NCBI GenBank assembly: GCA_001839685.1
Contig: MLAK01001315.1
Coordinates: 55,257 to 119,256 of the forward strand
Direction: 5' to 3'
Length of the DNA stretch: 64,000 nucleotides
Source: Tritrichomonas foetus
Taxonomy: Eukaryota; Parabasalia; Tritrichomonadida; Tritrichomonadidae
Shown piece after piece: positions 20,235-29,960 of this stretch; within the stretch, counting starts at the first letter, position 1, and each line of letters starts with the position of its first letter. Made by a program: the position numbers and the translations under genes. A model generated the notes under the pieces. It did not search any database, had not been told where the DNA came from, and saw only the letters and a program-made list of their open reading frames with translations.

Positions 20235-20849
20235 ATGAATCGTTTACTAACCAGTGAAGCTTTTTCCCAATCAGCGATGCAATCAATGACAGGAACAGTT
20301 CCCGATACATTATTATTCGATGAAAAATCTTTACTCCGACTTGATATGAAACAACAAAATCGTGAAGCGTATGTTAAAGCACGTTTAAATGGTTTACCAA
20401 TCGACGAATTAGAACAACGAAATTCATTCACACAAGTCACGACATCATCATCAAAACTCACTCTCGATTTGAAATCGAGGGTGGAATTATTACGAAGACA
20501 GATTCAAGAAGTTCGCGAAGAGAAAAAGAAAATACTAGCCGAAGGTGTCAGACAAGTACAGAGTTATATGGAGCAGCTGAAACGTGAGCAGGCTGCGCAC
20601 GCAAAAGAAATGAAAAAATTACGAGATGACGACACCGAAGTAAGCGCTTATTTCATCAAAGAAGTCGAAAAATTAAAGCAACAATATAGACAACAGAAGA
20701 AGCCACTCGATGAAATTATAACTCAAGTCAAAAGCACGATTGCCAATTCTGGCGTTGCTGAGGGTCAGTCAATTTCATCGATCCAAGTCACAGAAATTAA
20801 GAGTTCAGACTCATCAGAAGCAATCGAAAAACCAGCTAATGTTCAGTAA
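20235..20849 (+). CDS. Small coiled-coil protein
   Basis: A 204-residue protein of unknown function. A short N-terminal segment (VPDTLLFDEKSLLRLDMKQQ) leads into a conserved-looking stretch NREAYVKARLNGLPIDELEQ and then a continuous coiled coil from about 75 to 160 (SRVELLRRQIQEVREEKKKI; YMEQLKREQAAHAKEMKKLR). The tail is Ser/Glu-rich. It is 120 bp downstream of and on the same strand as the type I membrane protein. The stop is in TAAA. Confidence 0.7.
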   Translation: MNRLLTSEAFSQSAMQSMTGTVPDTLLFDEKSLLRLDMKQQNREAYVKARLNGLPIDELEQRNSFTQVTTSSSKLTLDLKSRVELLRRQIQEVREEKKKILAEGVRQVQSYMEQLKREQAAHAKEMKKLRDDDTEVSAYFIKEVEKLKQQYRQQKKPLDEIITQVKSTIANSGVAEGQSISSIQVTEIKSSDSSEAIEKPANVQ

Positions 20850-22424
20850 AGATTTTGACATGTCTAATCGCTAAATTTTTGTATTATTTTTTCACAAAAC
20901 TATTCGGCAATAAATCACCTCTTTAATATTCGAGTCAGGCGAATATGGCAAAATGAGGAAGTTTTAATAAAGTTGGACATTCAAGGTGACAAATTTCCAA
21001 TGGATTATTACGGAATTCGATGGATTTTGTGACAGTTTTGATGCGAATGTTTAATACTTGTATTGTGGTTGTTGCAGTTGAGAAATGTATTAATGATGTC
21101 GTATCTGACTTTTGTTGACTGAACTTGATGAAGATCATTCTTTTTACCGTATTAGACCGAATAAATATTCAAAATTGATATAATATAAATGTTTTGATCG
21201 TTTTCCATTGAATTGATGATTGAATTAACTCGATATCTTCCATCCACTTAATTAAATAGATAATGTACCAATTCCAAACTCACATTTTAGAAAACATTCC
21301 CATTTAAATTGGTGAATGCTCCAAAAGTAAATCGGGTTCTCGATAAATATTCGATTTTCATTGATTTTACAGATACAATGCATCATTACGAATTTAATGA
21401 ATGAAGAACATCTCTCCTCTGAAACACGAACTTTCTATTGTAAAGAATATTATTATTGGGAATATGATGTCAGATTAAGTCAGAATATATGAAACTCCTC
21501 TTTTGACTTATTTTGCTTAAATTTTGCAAAATTTTATTTTTATGATGGTAAATACATAATTTTTTCGAAAAATTTAAAACAAATTATTAGAAAATTGCCT
21601 TTCTTACATGTAGATATTTGAATGGCGTAAAATATTTTGTATGATACGATATAGAATATTTCAAATGAATTGAGTTGGAACATTTCAGGCGATTTCCCTC
21701 AACAAACCTAATTAAATCTCTACTCTTCTTCATGTGAATTAAAAAGCTTATTTTGCATTTATTCAAAAAGAGGTTTTCAGAAATCCACATCAGTTTCCAA
21801 AGTGAATTCATCAAATTTCATCAATATTAAAATTCTCTTAAATTCTGTTATTTGCAATAAATAATATGTAAAATAATATTATAACAATATTTAAAATATT
21901 TGCTGAAAAATTGCAGAGATATTTTTATTTTATTTTTGTGAAACTTTTTGAATAAGTTTTCTTTTCAAATAAGTCCTTTTTGAAACACGAATATTTTGAT
22001 GATTTTTCCTTAAATTCAAAAAAATATTGCGTGTTAAGCTTCTATAATGCTTATATATAAAATTATTAAAATATAAATAGTTTCATGCGTTCTGATACGG
22101 TGATGATATTTTTTCGGTAAGGTGAAACACAGGCGAAATAAAAAAAAATTGTTAACAATTGTATAATTTTTCTGAACTCTATTCAATAATATGAAAAATG
22201 TTAGCATTTTTTCGATTTTGCAATTTGCAACAACTTTTTGGGAGATTTTTTATCACTTTTTGACAAAAAATCTCCAACTTTTCAAATAATAATTCAATAA
22301 AATCACCCATGGTTTTTGCAAAGATTTTTTCATTCAAAAATTTTTGAATTAAAATTCAGAGGTTTATTATCAAGTTTTTGTAGAGAACCGCCTCATATTA
22401 TTCAATTAGATTGATTTTTCCCCG
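20850..22424. other. Long gene-free spacer
   Basis: About 1.6 kb, very AT-rich. Minus-strand frames of 67 and 75 codons at 20935-21138 and 21587-21814 contain protein-like segments but no domain I can name; they may be remnants. Near the CARMIL-like gene, 22120-22145 has GGTAAGGTGAAACACAGGCG, resembling the GGTGAAA elements upstream of other genes. Confidence 0.4.
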
Positions 22425-24977
22425 ATGACTTCTGATTACCACCTAATACCAAAGGAACAACAGCGAATAGAACGCTTAGTTCCATTACATCAAGCCAAAA
22501 TTCATCTCGCATTCAAAGCCGATCTTGTTGTCGATAATAAGAAGTACAAAGAAGGTGCCGTTGCTCTTTCCGAGCATATGATTGTCTTATGCAAGAAATC
22601 GCTAATCGGGAAAACTCTCAACGAAATCTGCTCAATTCACCTTCTTGATATTCAGAATTTTTCGACATCCTCAGATTCCAATTGCAAACTCGTTACAGAG
22701 TTACATTCGGTTCATATTTCATCAAAAGCTGTTCTACGTTTCGCTCGCTGCCTCATCCGCAACTATTATGTCATCACGATCATGTTTCCAAATGAGCTTC
22801 GCTTCCAATTTCGTCCACACGATCCAGAATCATTCAAACCATTCAACCCACACATGTCACCTTCACAGATGTTCCAATTTAGCTATAATGCCAATTGCTC
22901 ATATTACAATACATCATATGATCACGAAGTGGCTCGTTTCTTCCACCAGATGGTCATTGAAGGCAATGGAATTGCTGATCTGTCCCACCTCCCATTAAAC
23001 CATCTTGAAGTCAACTTTGGTGATCCTCTCCAATTGAGGCCAGTTTTTAATGCCTGGATGTTTTGTCCACTGATTTTTGGGGTTGTTTGTTCACATATTG
23101 CAAGACCCGATTTAGCAGCTTCAGTTGCACCTTTACTTATTGCCAATCAAGACGTGAGAGTTGTGATTTTGAATGACTGCCATATTGAGGAAGGAATGAT
23201 TGCAGTCGGAAATGCAATCAAAAACAATAGAAATAATGATGTCGTTTTTTGGGACCTCAGTAATAATAATTTGAGAGACGGAGCAGCTTTTTGTGAATCA
23301 CTTGCAAAAACTCGCGCTAATGTCTTTTATCTTGACGTTTCCAATACATCTCTTGATGGTGATGCTACAAATATTCTCTTTAAAGCGATTGCAACAAATC
23401 ATCATCTTAATGACTTGAAATATTTACATGTTGAAGGTTGTACTTTTACCAAAGATACAGTTCATACATTTATTCATCATCTTAAACATTTAGCTGTGGC
23501 AGACAATCGCCAATTAAGGTCATTAAACATTGCAAATATCGGACATAAACTTGATCTAATTTTGGAAGGATTGGTGAAATACCTTCAGCCAATTGAATTT
23601 CTCAATATTTCAAATAATTCCCTCAAAGCGAAAGCATACGAAGTTTTATGCATATTTCTTATGAGAACTCAAGCTTTGAAAGAATTGAATATTTCTTACA
23701 CTTCTGTTAAGGTAGAAATGGTTGAAGGCATCATTAAAAACATCAACAGTAATAATCATCTCGACAAATTCTCATTAAATCTTTCTGGAAATTCAATCAG
23801 GGGTAAGAAACTTGTACCAATTATCAAATTATTCGAAAAAAGCAACCTTTCCAAATGGGAAGCACTTTATTTCGATGATTGCGGACTTTCAACAGGAGAT
23901 CTTTCTTCACTTATTTCACTCTTTAAGAGAATGCCTAATTTGAAAAAGATTTCACTTTCAGAAAACTTTACTTACAAGACCAAAGGTATCGATAAATTAT
24001 TAATACAGCTTTTATCAATTGAAACTTTGGATACTATCATTATTCGAGGAAAAGCACCAAAAAGAGGTCTTGGAATAGCACTTATTCCATTTATCAATGA
24101 ACTGAAGAACAACACACAAATAAGAACTCTTGATATTTCCTTTAACCAAATTGGTGATACTGGTCTCAACTCAATGTCTAATGTTTTACAAAAGAATAAC
24201 ACACTTGCAGAATTACAAATTGATGGATCTCAACCAAAAAATCATGAATCTGTGGTTAAATTCTTCGATGTTCTTGCTGCAAGCAAAAATATTATTTCCT
24301 CTGATTTCCCAACTGAAGACATTTATCAAATGATGAATAATCTCTCTACTTCAAAGATGAAAGCACAAATATTTGAAATGCTTTCAGCTAAACAGAGGAA
24401 TGTTCAAATCTCAATGAAAAAGAATATGGCTGCAAATGGTCTCCATTCCAATTTATCTTTGCTTCATATTCCAGAATTAGACACACTATTAGATGAAGTC
24501 ACTGTATGCGTTCATGACAGACTCGCCGGAATGAAAATTTGCGAACACTCTGGGTTGGCAGCCGCTTTTGGTCTTCCAATGCCACACTTGGGCGAAAATG
24601 AAGACCAAACAAAGGGCGCAGTTTCAACAAATACAGGAAATGATAAAGATGAAGATCTTGAAGGTTCTAATGTTATTGTTATTGAAGGAAATAAACAAGT
24701 TGATGATTCCACTGATGGGCTCCAAACTTTGCTTTATAACTCACTTTGTATTAACAGACCAGAAAGAAAGGCAACAACATTCAGTATAGACGAGGATGTT
24801 GAAGGCCTGCTTGCACCAAGTAAAAACAGCAGCTCTGACGGCTTCAACAACAATTATAATTATAATGATGACGATGATGAAATCAGCGACAGCCAGAACA
24901 AGAGTGAAAGTGAAAACTTCCTTTCATGCAGCAAAAGTAGCGGGAGAGAAGATAATCTTGAAGAATTGAGTGATTGA
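22425..24977 (+). CDS. CARMIL-like leucine-rich-repeat protein
   Basis: An 850-residue protein. Residues about 20-165 form a PH-like domain (IHLAFKADLVVDNKKYKEGA; VLCKKSLIGKTLNEICSIHL), then a linker and about 13-16 ribonuclease-inhibitor-type LRRs from about 240 to 620 (for example VFWDLSNNNLRDGAAFCESL, IEFLNISNNSLKAKAYEVL, IRTLDISFNQIGDTGLNSM). A helical segment follows (about 640-710) and then an acidic disordered tail (EDVEGLLAPSKN; YNDDDDEISDS). This order, PH then RI-type LRRs then helical segment and disordered tail, is that of CARMIL/LRRC16 proteins, which bind capping protein and membranes at the actin cortex. I do not find the full capping-protein interaction motif in the tail; only RPERK near residue 784 recalls part of it. 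Alternative: a general LRR scaffold. Confidence 0.75.
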   Translation: MTSDYHLIPKEQQRIERLVPLHQAKIHLAFKADLVVDNKKYKEGAVALSEHMIVLCKKSLIGKTLNEICSIHLLDIQNFSTSSDSNCKLVTELHSVHISSKAVLRFARCLIRNYYVITIMFPNELRFQFRPHDPESFKPFNPHMSPSQMFQFSYNANCSYYNTSYDHEVARFFHQMVIEGNGIADLSHLPLNHLEVNFGDPLQLRPVFNAWMFCPLIFGVVCSHIARPDLAASVAPLLIANQDVRVVILNDCHIEEGMIAVGNAIKNNRNNDVVFWDLSNNNLRDGAAFCESLAKTRANVFYLDVSNTSLDGDATNILFKAIATNHHLNDLKYLHVEGCTFTKDTVHTFIHHLKHLAVADNRQLRSLNIANIGHKLDLILEGLVKYLQPIEFLNISNNSLKAKAYEVLCIFLMRTQALKELNISYTSVKVEMVEGIIKNINSNNHLDKFSLNLSGNSIRGKKLVPIIKLFEKSNLSKWEALYFDDCGLSTGDLSSLISLFKRMPNLKKISLSENFTYKTKGIDKLLIQLLSIETLDTIIIRGKAPKRGLGIALIPFINELKNNTQIRTLDISFNQIGDTGLNSMSNVLQKNNTLAELQIDGSQPKNHESVVKFFDVLAASKNIISSDFPTEDIYQMMNNLSTSKMKAQIFEMLSAKQRNVQISMKKNMAANGLHSNLSLLHIPELDTLLDEVTVCVHDRLAGMKICEHSGLAAAFGLPMPHLGENEDQTKGAVSTNTGNDKDEDLEGSNVIVIEGNKQVDDSTDGLQTLLYNSLCINRPERKATTFSIDEDVEGLLAPSKNSSSDGFNNNYNYNDDDDEISDSQNKSESENFLSCSKSSGREDNLEELSD

Positions 24978-25149
24978 AATTATGATTAAAGTTATTAATC
25001 TTATCGTTTATAAAAAAAGAAAAATGAACATTTCTGTTATTTCTTTTGATTAATTATTATTATTATCTCTTTAATTCAAAATGATATTACAAACAAAATG
25101 TGATTACAAGCAACAAAAGAGAATAGTTCGTGATAGAAAAATTACATGT

Positions 25150-27024
25150 TTACTTAGGTGGAGGAATGGCTACGCGCCTAACTGGATGATATTCATTCAT
25201 GCTAGGAACACTAGTGTGAGTTACTGTCTCTTTGTCAGATGATTCTTCATCATTAAATTCTATTTTTGGTGGTAAAGTGATTACATTAGTAATAGGATAA
25301 AGTGGGAGATTTTTAGATTCGGAACTTTGTGTTTCATACAAAATTGACTGCCTAATTTCATCATTTTTCACTTCAATTTCAGAAATAGTATTTTTCATTT
25401 CCTCGTTCTTTAGAGAAATTTCTTGATTCACGGCTTCAATATCATGTAATTTTTCCTTATTTTCAGTAATTTGTGTGTCGAGATTCTCATTTTCTTCTTC
25501 ATATTTGGCATTTTTTTTTAAGAGTTGATTCAAACGATTTTGAAGTTCATCAAGCTTATCTTTATCAAGGAATATCTGAGATTTATTTGGAGCTGGTTGA
25601 GTTCGGCAAGATGTTCGTGAATTCAAAATATGTTGACTAATTGAATTAACTTTTTCAAAATGTTTGCGGAAATTCGTTTCGACTTTTTCTAGATATTCTT
25701 CCATTTCTTTTCTCAACTTTTGTTCAACTCGCTGTTCAATATCTTCCATTGTTTCCTTAGGCTGAGGAGATTCCATAATTAAATCTTCTTCCTCTTCAAA
25801 ATCATCTGATTCTGAAATTTCCTGTCTTTCAACATGTTTAATTTGACATAAAGATGCAGAAGCGGCAAATTGCATTGCGAAAACAGTATCATCAATTTGA
25901 ATAATTGCAGGTGAAACATTAATAACCATTGCTGCTTTCGATGGGCGTAAAGTCGGTTCGAAAAAGTTCTTAAACAAATGTGTTAGCTTAGATTCACGAT
26001 AAGGAATCTGCTTCCACTTTGCAGGCGACATACCCTGCTCTTTAAGGTATCTAATACATTTTCCTAAAACTAGCATACTCTTATTAATATTACACGCTTC
26101 TTTAAATGATCCTTTTGTTGATGAAATAGATGACAAACGTTCTGATCCAGCAAGATCGACAATATAAAAACGTGAATGAGCTTTCTTTCTACGAAGTTTA
26201 AGTTGAAATATTGTATGTGAGCGACTACTGTCACAATTCAATTCAGTAAATCCACGATGACGTCCTGATTCAGCTTTTTGAACAACTGAAGCAACTTCAT
26301 CAATATTATTAATTGGAATTTCCACAGCGCCTTTAATTTCAGTTTCACCTTCATTGTTCACTCCAATTTTGAGAGATTCACTGTTCTTATTTATATTAAG
26401 AAGGTCATAAATTCTTTCATTATATATTTCTACAAATGATGCATATAGTTGCGGTCCTTTTTTATCTTCATTATCAAGTTGAGAAACAATATAATCAAGT
26501 GATCGTCTTAAAAGACCGGGATTTTGTGGTGTTCCACTCACAGTGAAGGTTTTTCCTGCATTGGTGCTTCCATAGCAGAATATTAAAACATCATCACCTT
26601 CAAGAAAATCAGGCAAAAGTGGCAATGCTGCTGTTTCAAAAACTTCTTCTTGTGTTGTGCCGGCATCCATCACTTGTTTGAAAGAAAATGCTTTATCCAC
26701 GCATAGTGCTGATACGTTAGGACCTCGTGGTTTTAAAGTAATCGTATCATTTTCAATTACATAATCGTATGTTCTTTCATTTGCAAGAGGTGGTCTCATT
26801 CTTAAGTAAACTTGGATCTTTTCGTCTTGTGATTTTAATGATTCTTTTGGAGCAACTAAATTTGTTGATGATGAACAGCGTTGATGATTTGCTAATCGAG
26901 GAATGGAATTTGGTGTTCTTGCTTTGCGACCAACTTGGATAATGGGTTGTGATAAATTTGAAGGATCATTCTCCCTTGACATTCCAGGGGATTTTGATCC
27001 ATGATGCCTCCTTGGGGAATTCAT
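25150..27024 (-). CDS. Kinesin motor, kinesin-6-like
   Basis: A 624-residue N-terminal-motor kinesin counted from the ATG at 27022-27024 (MNSPRRHHGSKSPG). The motor (about 65-395) has KIQVYLRMRPP, P-loop YGSTNAGKTFTVSGTPQNPG, VEIYNERIYDLL, switch I NCDSSRSH, switch II VDLAGSE and NINKSMLVLGKCIRYL plus IPYRESKLTHLF. GTPQNPGLLRRSLDYI after the P-loop and the TNAGKT variant point to the kinesin-6 class (MKLP/KIF20), whose members act in the central spindle and cytokinesis; class is inferred from short motifs. A coiled coil (about 435-590) follows and a short basic/proline end. The frame is open for another 46 codons to an ATG at 27162, but that would leave only 34 bp to the divergent gene, and those residues do not look conserved, so I prefer 27024. 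Confidence 0.85.
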   Translation of the reverse strand: MNSPRRHHGSKSPGMSRENDPSNLSQPIIQVGRKARTPNSIPRLANHQRCSSSTNLVAPKESLKSQDEKIQVYLRMRPPLANERTYDYVIENDTITLKPRGPNVSALCVDKAFSFKQVMDAGTTQEEVFETAALPLLPDFLEGDDVLIFCYGSTNAGKTFTVSGTPQNPGLLRRSLDYIVSQLDNEDKKGPQLYASFVEIYNERIYDLLNINKNSESLKIGVNNEGETEIKGAVEIPINNIDEVASVVQKAESGRHRGFTELNCDSSRSHTIFQLKLRRKKAHSRFYIVDLAGSERLSSISSTKGSFKEACNINKSMLVLGKCIRYLKEQGMSPAKWKQIPYRESKLTHLFKNFFEPTLRPSKAAMVINVSPAIIQIDDTVFAMQFAASASLCQIKHVERQEISESDDFEEEEDLIMESPQPKETMEDIEQRVEQKLRKEMEEYLEKVETNFRKHFEKVNSISQHILNSRTSCRTQPAPNKSQIFLDKDKLDELQNRLNQLLKKNAKYEEENENLDTQITENKEKLHDIEAVNQEISLKNEEMKNTISEIEVKNDEIRQSILYETQSSESKNLPLYPITNVITLPPKIEFNDEESSDKETVTHTSVPSMNEYHPVRRVAIPPPK

Positions 27025-27196
27025 TTGAAGATCAAGAAATATACCTTTAAACGTACGAATAATTTTTTTTCTATACGTTATTGAAAAATTTTTAAGGATG
27101 CTATCATTGAGTGTTAATTTACGGTTGCTAATCGACATGGTCAATTTATGGCTAAATTTCATAAACCAATCTCTATCGATTTTTGTTTAAACTTTT

Positions 27197-28384
27197 ATGG
27201 CAATGCTGCTTTATTTATTAGTAACACTTTCATTGTCAGAATGTTTTCATCTTAATGAGGAAGTCTTTCGAAAGATTGTTTCGATGGAAGATCGACCTCC
27301 TATTTTTATTGAAATATGGGACCCTTGGTGCAAAAATTGTGAGAACTTTAAAGGTGACTGGAAAAGACTCACCGATTCAAAGCTTTTTGCACAAAAAGTT
27401 GTTTTTGGTGATTTGAATTGTCAAGAAGAGAAAAAGCTCTGTCAGGAAATCAGTCCTGGTACTGAATTTCCACGCTTTGCCTGGTTTGATCCAGACTCCA
27501 CTATACCTCGTCCATTCACTGGCCCTTACTCAATCAATGAGTTAGCACAGTGGGTTCATTCCCAAGTAAATGGCCCCCTTGAAGTGATTAACGACACACT
27601 TAAGTTTGAGAAAATGAAGCATCTTTCTCTTAAGATTCCTCTATTTAAATTCACTGTTTATGAAAATGACATTGCATCAATTCAAATCATTAAAGCAGCA
27701 GCAAATGCAGTTAAACATTTTCAAACAAAAATGATTTTAAGTTATGACAGGGAGCCAACTGATCCAATTATTGCACATTATACACCTGATAATCGTGTTA
27801 TTTTGTTACAGGATACATTTTCGGTAAATTCAATTATTCACTTTGTTAAAATTCATGCTGTCAGGTTTTTCATTCCGTATAATGATTTTGTTGGCCAATA
27901 TTCAAAAGTTGAAAAAATGCCAGTTATGGTTTTTGCTTTTCCACATAATAATTCTGATATTAGAAAACAAGCGTTTGAATCTGCCAAAAATGTTGAGCCT
28001 TTAATTTCTACATCACAGGTTTGTTGTTTATATAATCCAAAATTCTGCAGGTATTACGGAATTAAAGAAAGAACCCCTGCTGTGGTTATCCTCAATCGAG
28101 ATAAAGAATTATTCTGGATTCATGAATTAGAGGGTGATCTTTTCAAATGGACAGAAGATGTTCTCAATGGAAAAATTTCTGGAAGTGGCCCAGGTGTTGT
28201 TTCCCAGCCACAATTACGAAACATACTACTGATGTTTTACGAGTATAGGGGTATTGGTGGATTCAGATATTATTTGTTCTTCCTTCCTGTTTTATTGTTT
28301 GTTATTCTGATTTTAATGATTTCTTGTGTAGTTGCAACATCACCAGAAAAACAAGAAACCAATAATAAAGCCAAAATAAATTAG
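27197..28384 (+). CDS. ER transmembrane thioredoxin-domain protein (PDI/TMX-like)
   Basis: A 395-residue protein with a signal peptide (MAMLLYLLVTLSLSECF), an active thioredoxin domain (about 20-120) with W44-C-K-N-C48 in the catalytic position and the cis-proline region GTEFPRFAWF, a further non-catalytic thioredoxin-fold region (about 140-320), one TM helix at about 353-377 (YYLFFLPVLLFVILILMISC) and a 17-residue cytosolic tail ending KAKIN. KxKxx is a dilysine COPI retrieval signal, so ER residence is likely. The role would be disulfide exchange in secretory protein folding. Divergent from the kinesin gene. Confidence 0.83.
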   Translation: MAMLLYLLVTLSLSECFHLNEEVFRKIVSMEDRPPIFIEIWDPWCKNCENFKGDWKRLTDSKLFAQKVVFGDLNCQEEKKLCQEISPGTEFPRFAWFDPDSTIPRPFTGPYSINELAQWVHSQVNGPLEVINDTLKFEKMKHLSLKIPLFKFTVYENDIASIQIIKAAANAVKHFQTKMILSYDREPTDPIIAHYTPDNRVILLQDTFSVNSIIHFVKIHAVRFFIPYNDFVGQYSKVEKMPVMVFAFPHNNSDIRKQAFESAKNVEPLISTSQVCCLYNPKFCRYYGIKERTPAVVILNRDKELFWIHELEGDLFKWTEDVLNGKISGSGPGVVSQPQLRNILLMFYEYRGIGGFRYYLFFLPVLLFVILILMISCVVATSPEKQETNNKAKIN

Positions 28385-28601
28385 CATGATTGAATAAATA
28401 AATAAATATAAATAGTCAATAATAGAAAAATAATAATTCTCTTCATTTTTCAACTTGTTTTCTCGATTCAAATAAAATATTCTTATCTCTTTCCTTTTTC
28501 CCAGTTGATATTCATCTTCCAACAAGTTGCCCAAAAGGGGAATCATCGGGCCAAATATTAATAGAAAAATAGAGAACGTTTATTGATGGCAGATTTACGT
28601 A

Positions 28602-29105
28602 ATGGGATTAGATGGAGGATGCCTCCTCAAAAGACCAGATATGGTTGCAAAGACACCGACAGCCGATAGAAGAATGGATCGAAAAGAAAGAAATGCCGAA
28701 TTTGCTCGTTGTTGTTGGACACTTTGCACGCTAGCTGGTGAGCCGCTTCAAATTCCAGTAGTTGTCTCAAAAAAAGGCCAATTTTTCAATCAAAATTCAA
28801 TTATGAACGCTTTACTAGAAGGATCCTTACCAAAAAGATTGCGCAAACTCAAGAAAAAATCATATTGGAAGGAAGTCGACCTTCTTGGCGCAAAAAATTT
28901 AGTCGAATACGTTTGTCCAGTCTCCGGAAAGTCGCCTACGCCTGGAACGGTCGACTCGTGGATAGTTATTTTCAAATGCGGACATATTTTCCTCGAAATT
29001 GCGCTGAAACAACTAAAAGTGCATGAATGCCCTGTTTGTGGATGCAAATTTGAGAGCTCTGATGTGATTAATATTACTCCTCTTCACCGGCCGAGAAGTG
29101 AATGA
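28602..29105 (+). CDS. RTF2: RTF2 homologue (replication termination factor 2)
   Basis: A 167-residue protein that starts MGLDGGCLLKRPDMV, the hallmark N-terminus of RTF2 (MGxDGGxxPKR). The two degenerate RING-like halves are recognisable: CCWTLCTLAGEPLQIPVVVS with FFNQNSIMNALLEGSLP, and VEYVCPVSGKSPTPG with FKCGHIFLEIALKQLK and ECPVCGCKFESSDVI. RTF2 proteins associate with replication forks and spliceosomes. This one stops right after the second zinc region, without the basic C-terminal extension found in human and yeast proteins, so it is a minimal form. Confidence 0.88.
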   Translation: MGLDGGCLLKRPDMVAKTPTADRRMDRKERNAEFARCCWTLCTLAGEPLQIPVVVSKKGQFFNQNSIMNALLEGSLPKRLRKLKKKSYWKEVDLLGAKNLVEYVCPVSGKSPTPGTVDSWIVIFKCGHIFLEIALKQLKVHECPVCGCKFESSDVINITPLHRPRSE

Positions 29106-29960
29106 ATTTGTATAGAAATAAATGTGTAGATTATGTTTTGATGTTGCATTTTTTTTTTCACAGACTTTTACATATTTTTTATTCTTAATTTTTTTGATAG
29201 AATTTAAAGTATCGAATTTAACCTGAGCTGTGTTCATTCGCCACGTCTCCTCCAAGTTGATGTGGCCCAAATGGCGCTCAAAGTTCACATCAAATTAATG
29301 TTTTTTCCACTTTTGACCTTTATTTGACCTTCATTTCATGCAAATCATTTCTCTAGGAAATAGGGCTTCAGCCATATAAATTTCTTTCCCGAATTGAATA
29401 GATTTAGTTTTAGTTTCAAATAGATACTTGTATAGATTAGAATCTCGAAATTAATTTATTTTCAATTTATATAATTATTTGGTTTGTTTAACCTAAATGA
29501 ATTAATGTATAATTGAAGAGACATCGATAGTTTTTATTTTCATTTTAATTTATTGGTTTCCTCATGTCTTTCGTCGATCGACAAATTTCATTTTTGACAT
29601 AAATCTATTAAAAGATATAACTCATGAAAAAATGATATGCCGATAGATTTAATTTCAATATAAATGTCTTCATGTTGTCCATTCTTTTTCAAAATTTTGG
29701 ATGATAATTCTTAATTCTGCTTTTAAATCAAATTTATGTATTCTTTTTCTCATATATTTCTAATAAAGAAAAATTACTATCTTTTTAGTTCTTTAATAAA
29801 TTTTTGACATATTTGTATTCGAGATATTGCAAAATTTTATGAACTAATATTTTAGCAAATGTCTTTCAGAAATTTCAATTGGTATCGAAAATATTGAAAT
29901 GAATATTGTGTTTTCAGTTGATTTTGATCACTCTTCCTCAATTGTGTTCGTTATTCATTC
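29106..29960. other. Spacer holding a transposon relic
   Basis: About 850 bp between RTF2 and the GAF-phosphodiesterase, on the same strand. A half copy of the foldback element seen whole at 59 kb lies at 29227-29373. The rest is AT-rich and I see nothing in it. Confidence 0.5.
29227..29373. mobile_element. Half-copy of the foldback MITE family
   Basis: Matches the right half of the complete element at 59168-59322 in order: GCTGTGTTCA, GCCACGT, CTCCTCC, AAAGTTCACATCA, then the identical TTTTTTCCACTTTTGACC and TTTATTTGACCTT, and a diverged terminus (CTCTAGGAAATAGGGCTTCAGCC against CTCATAGGAAAATAAATCTCTGCC). The left arm is missing or unrecognisable, so this copy is truncated. Confidence 0.75.

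Noticed and set aside
24715..24800. Capping-protein interaction motif in the CARMIL-like tail
   Set aside because: RPERK is present but the preceding L-x-H-x-T part and the trailing spacing do not fit, so the motif is not supported.
27025..27162. 46-codon N-terminal extension of the kinesin
   Set aside because: Would leave 34 bp to the divergent start; sequence is not kinesin-like and TTCAA precedes the internal ATG at 27024.
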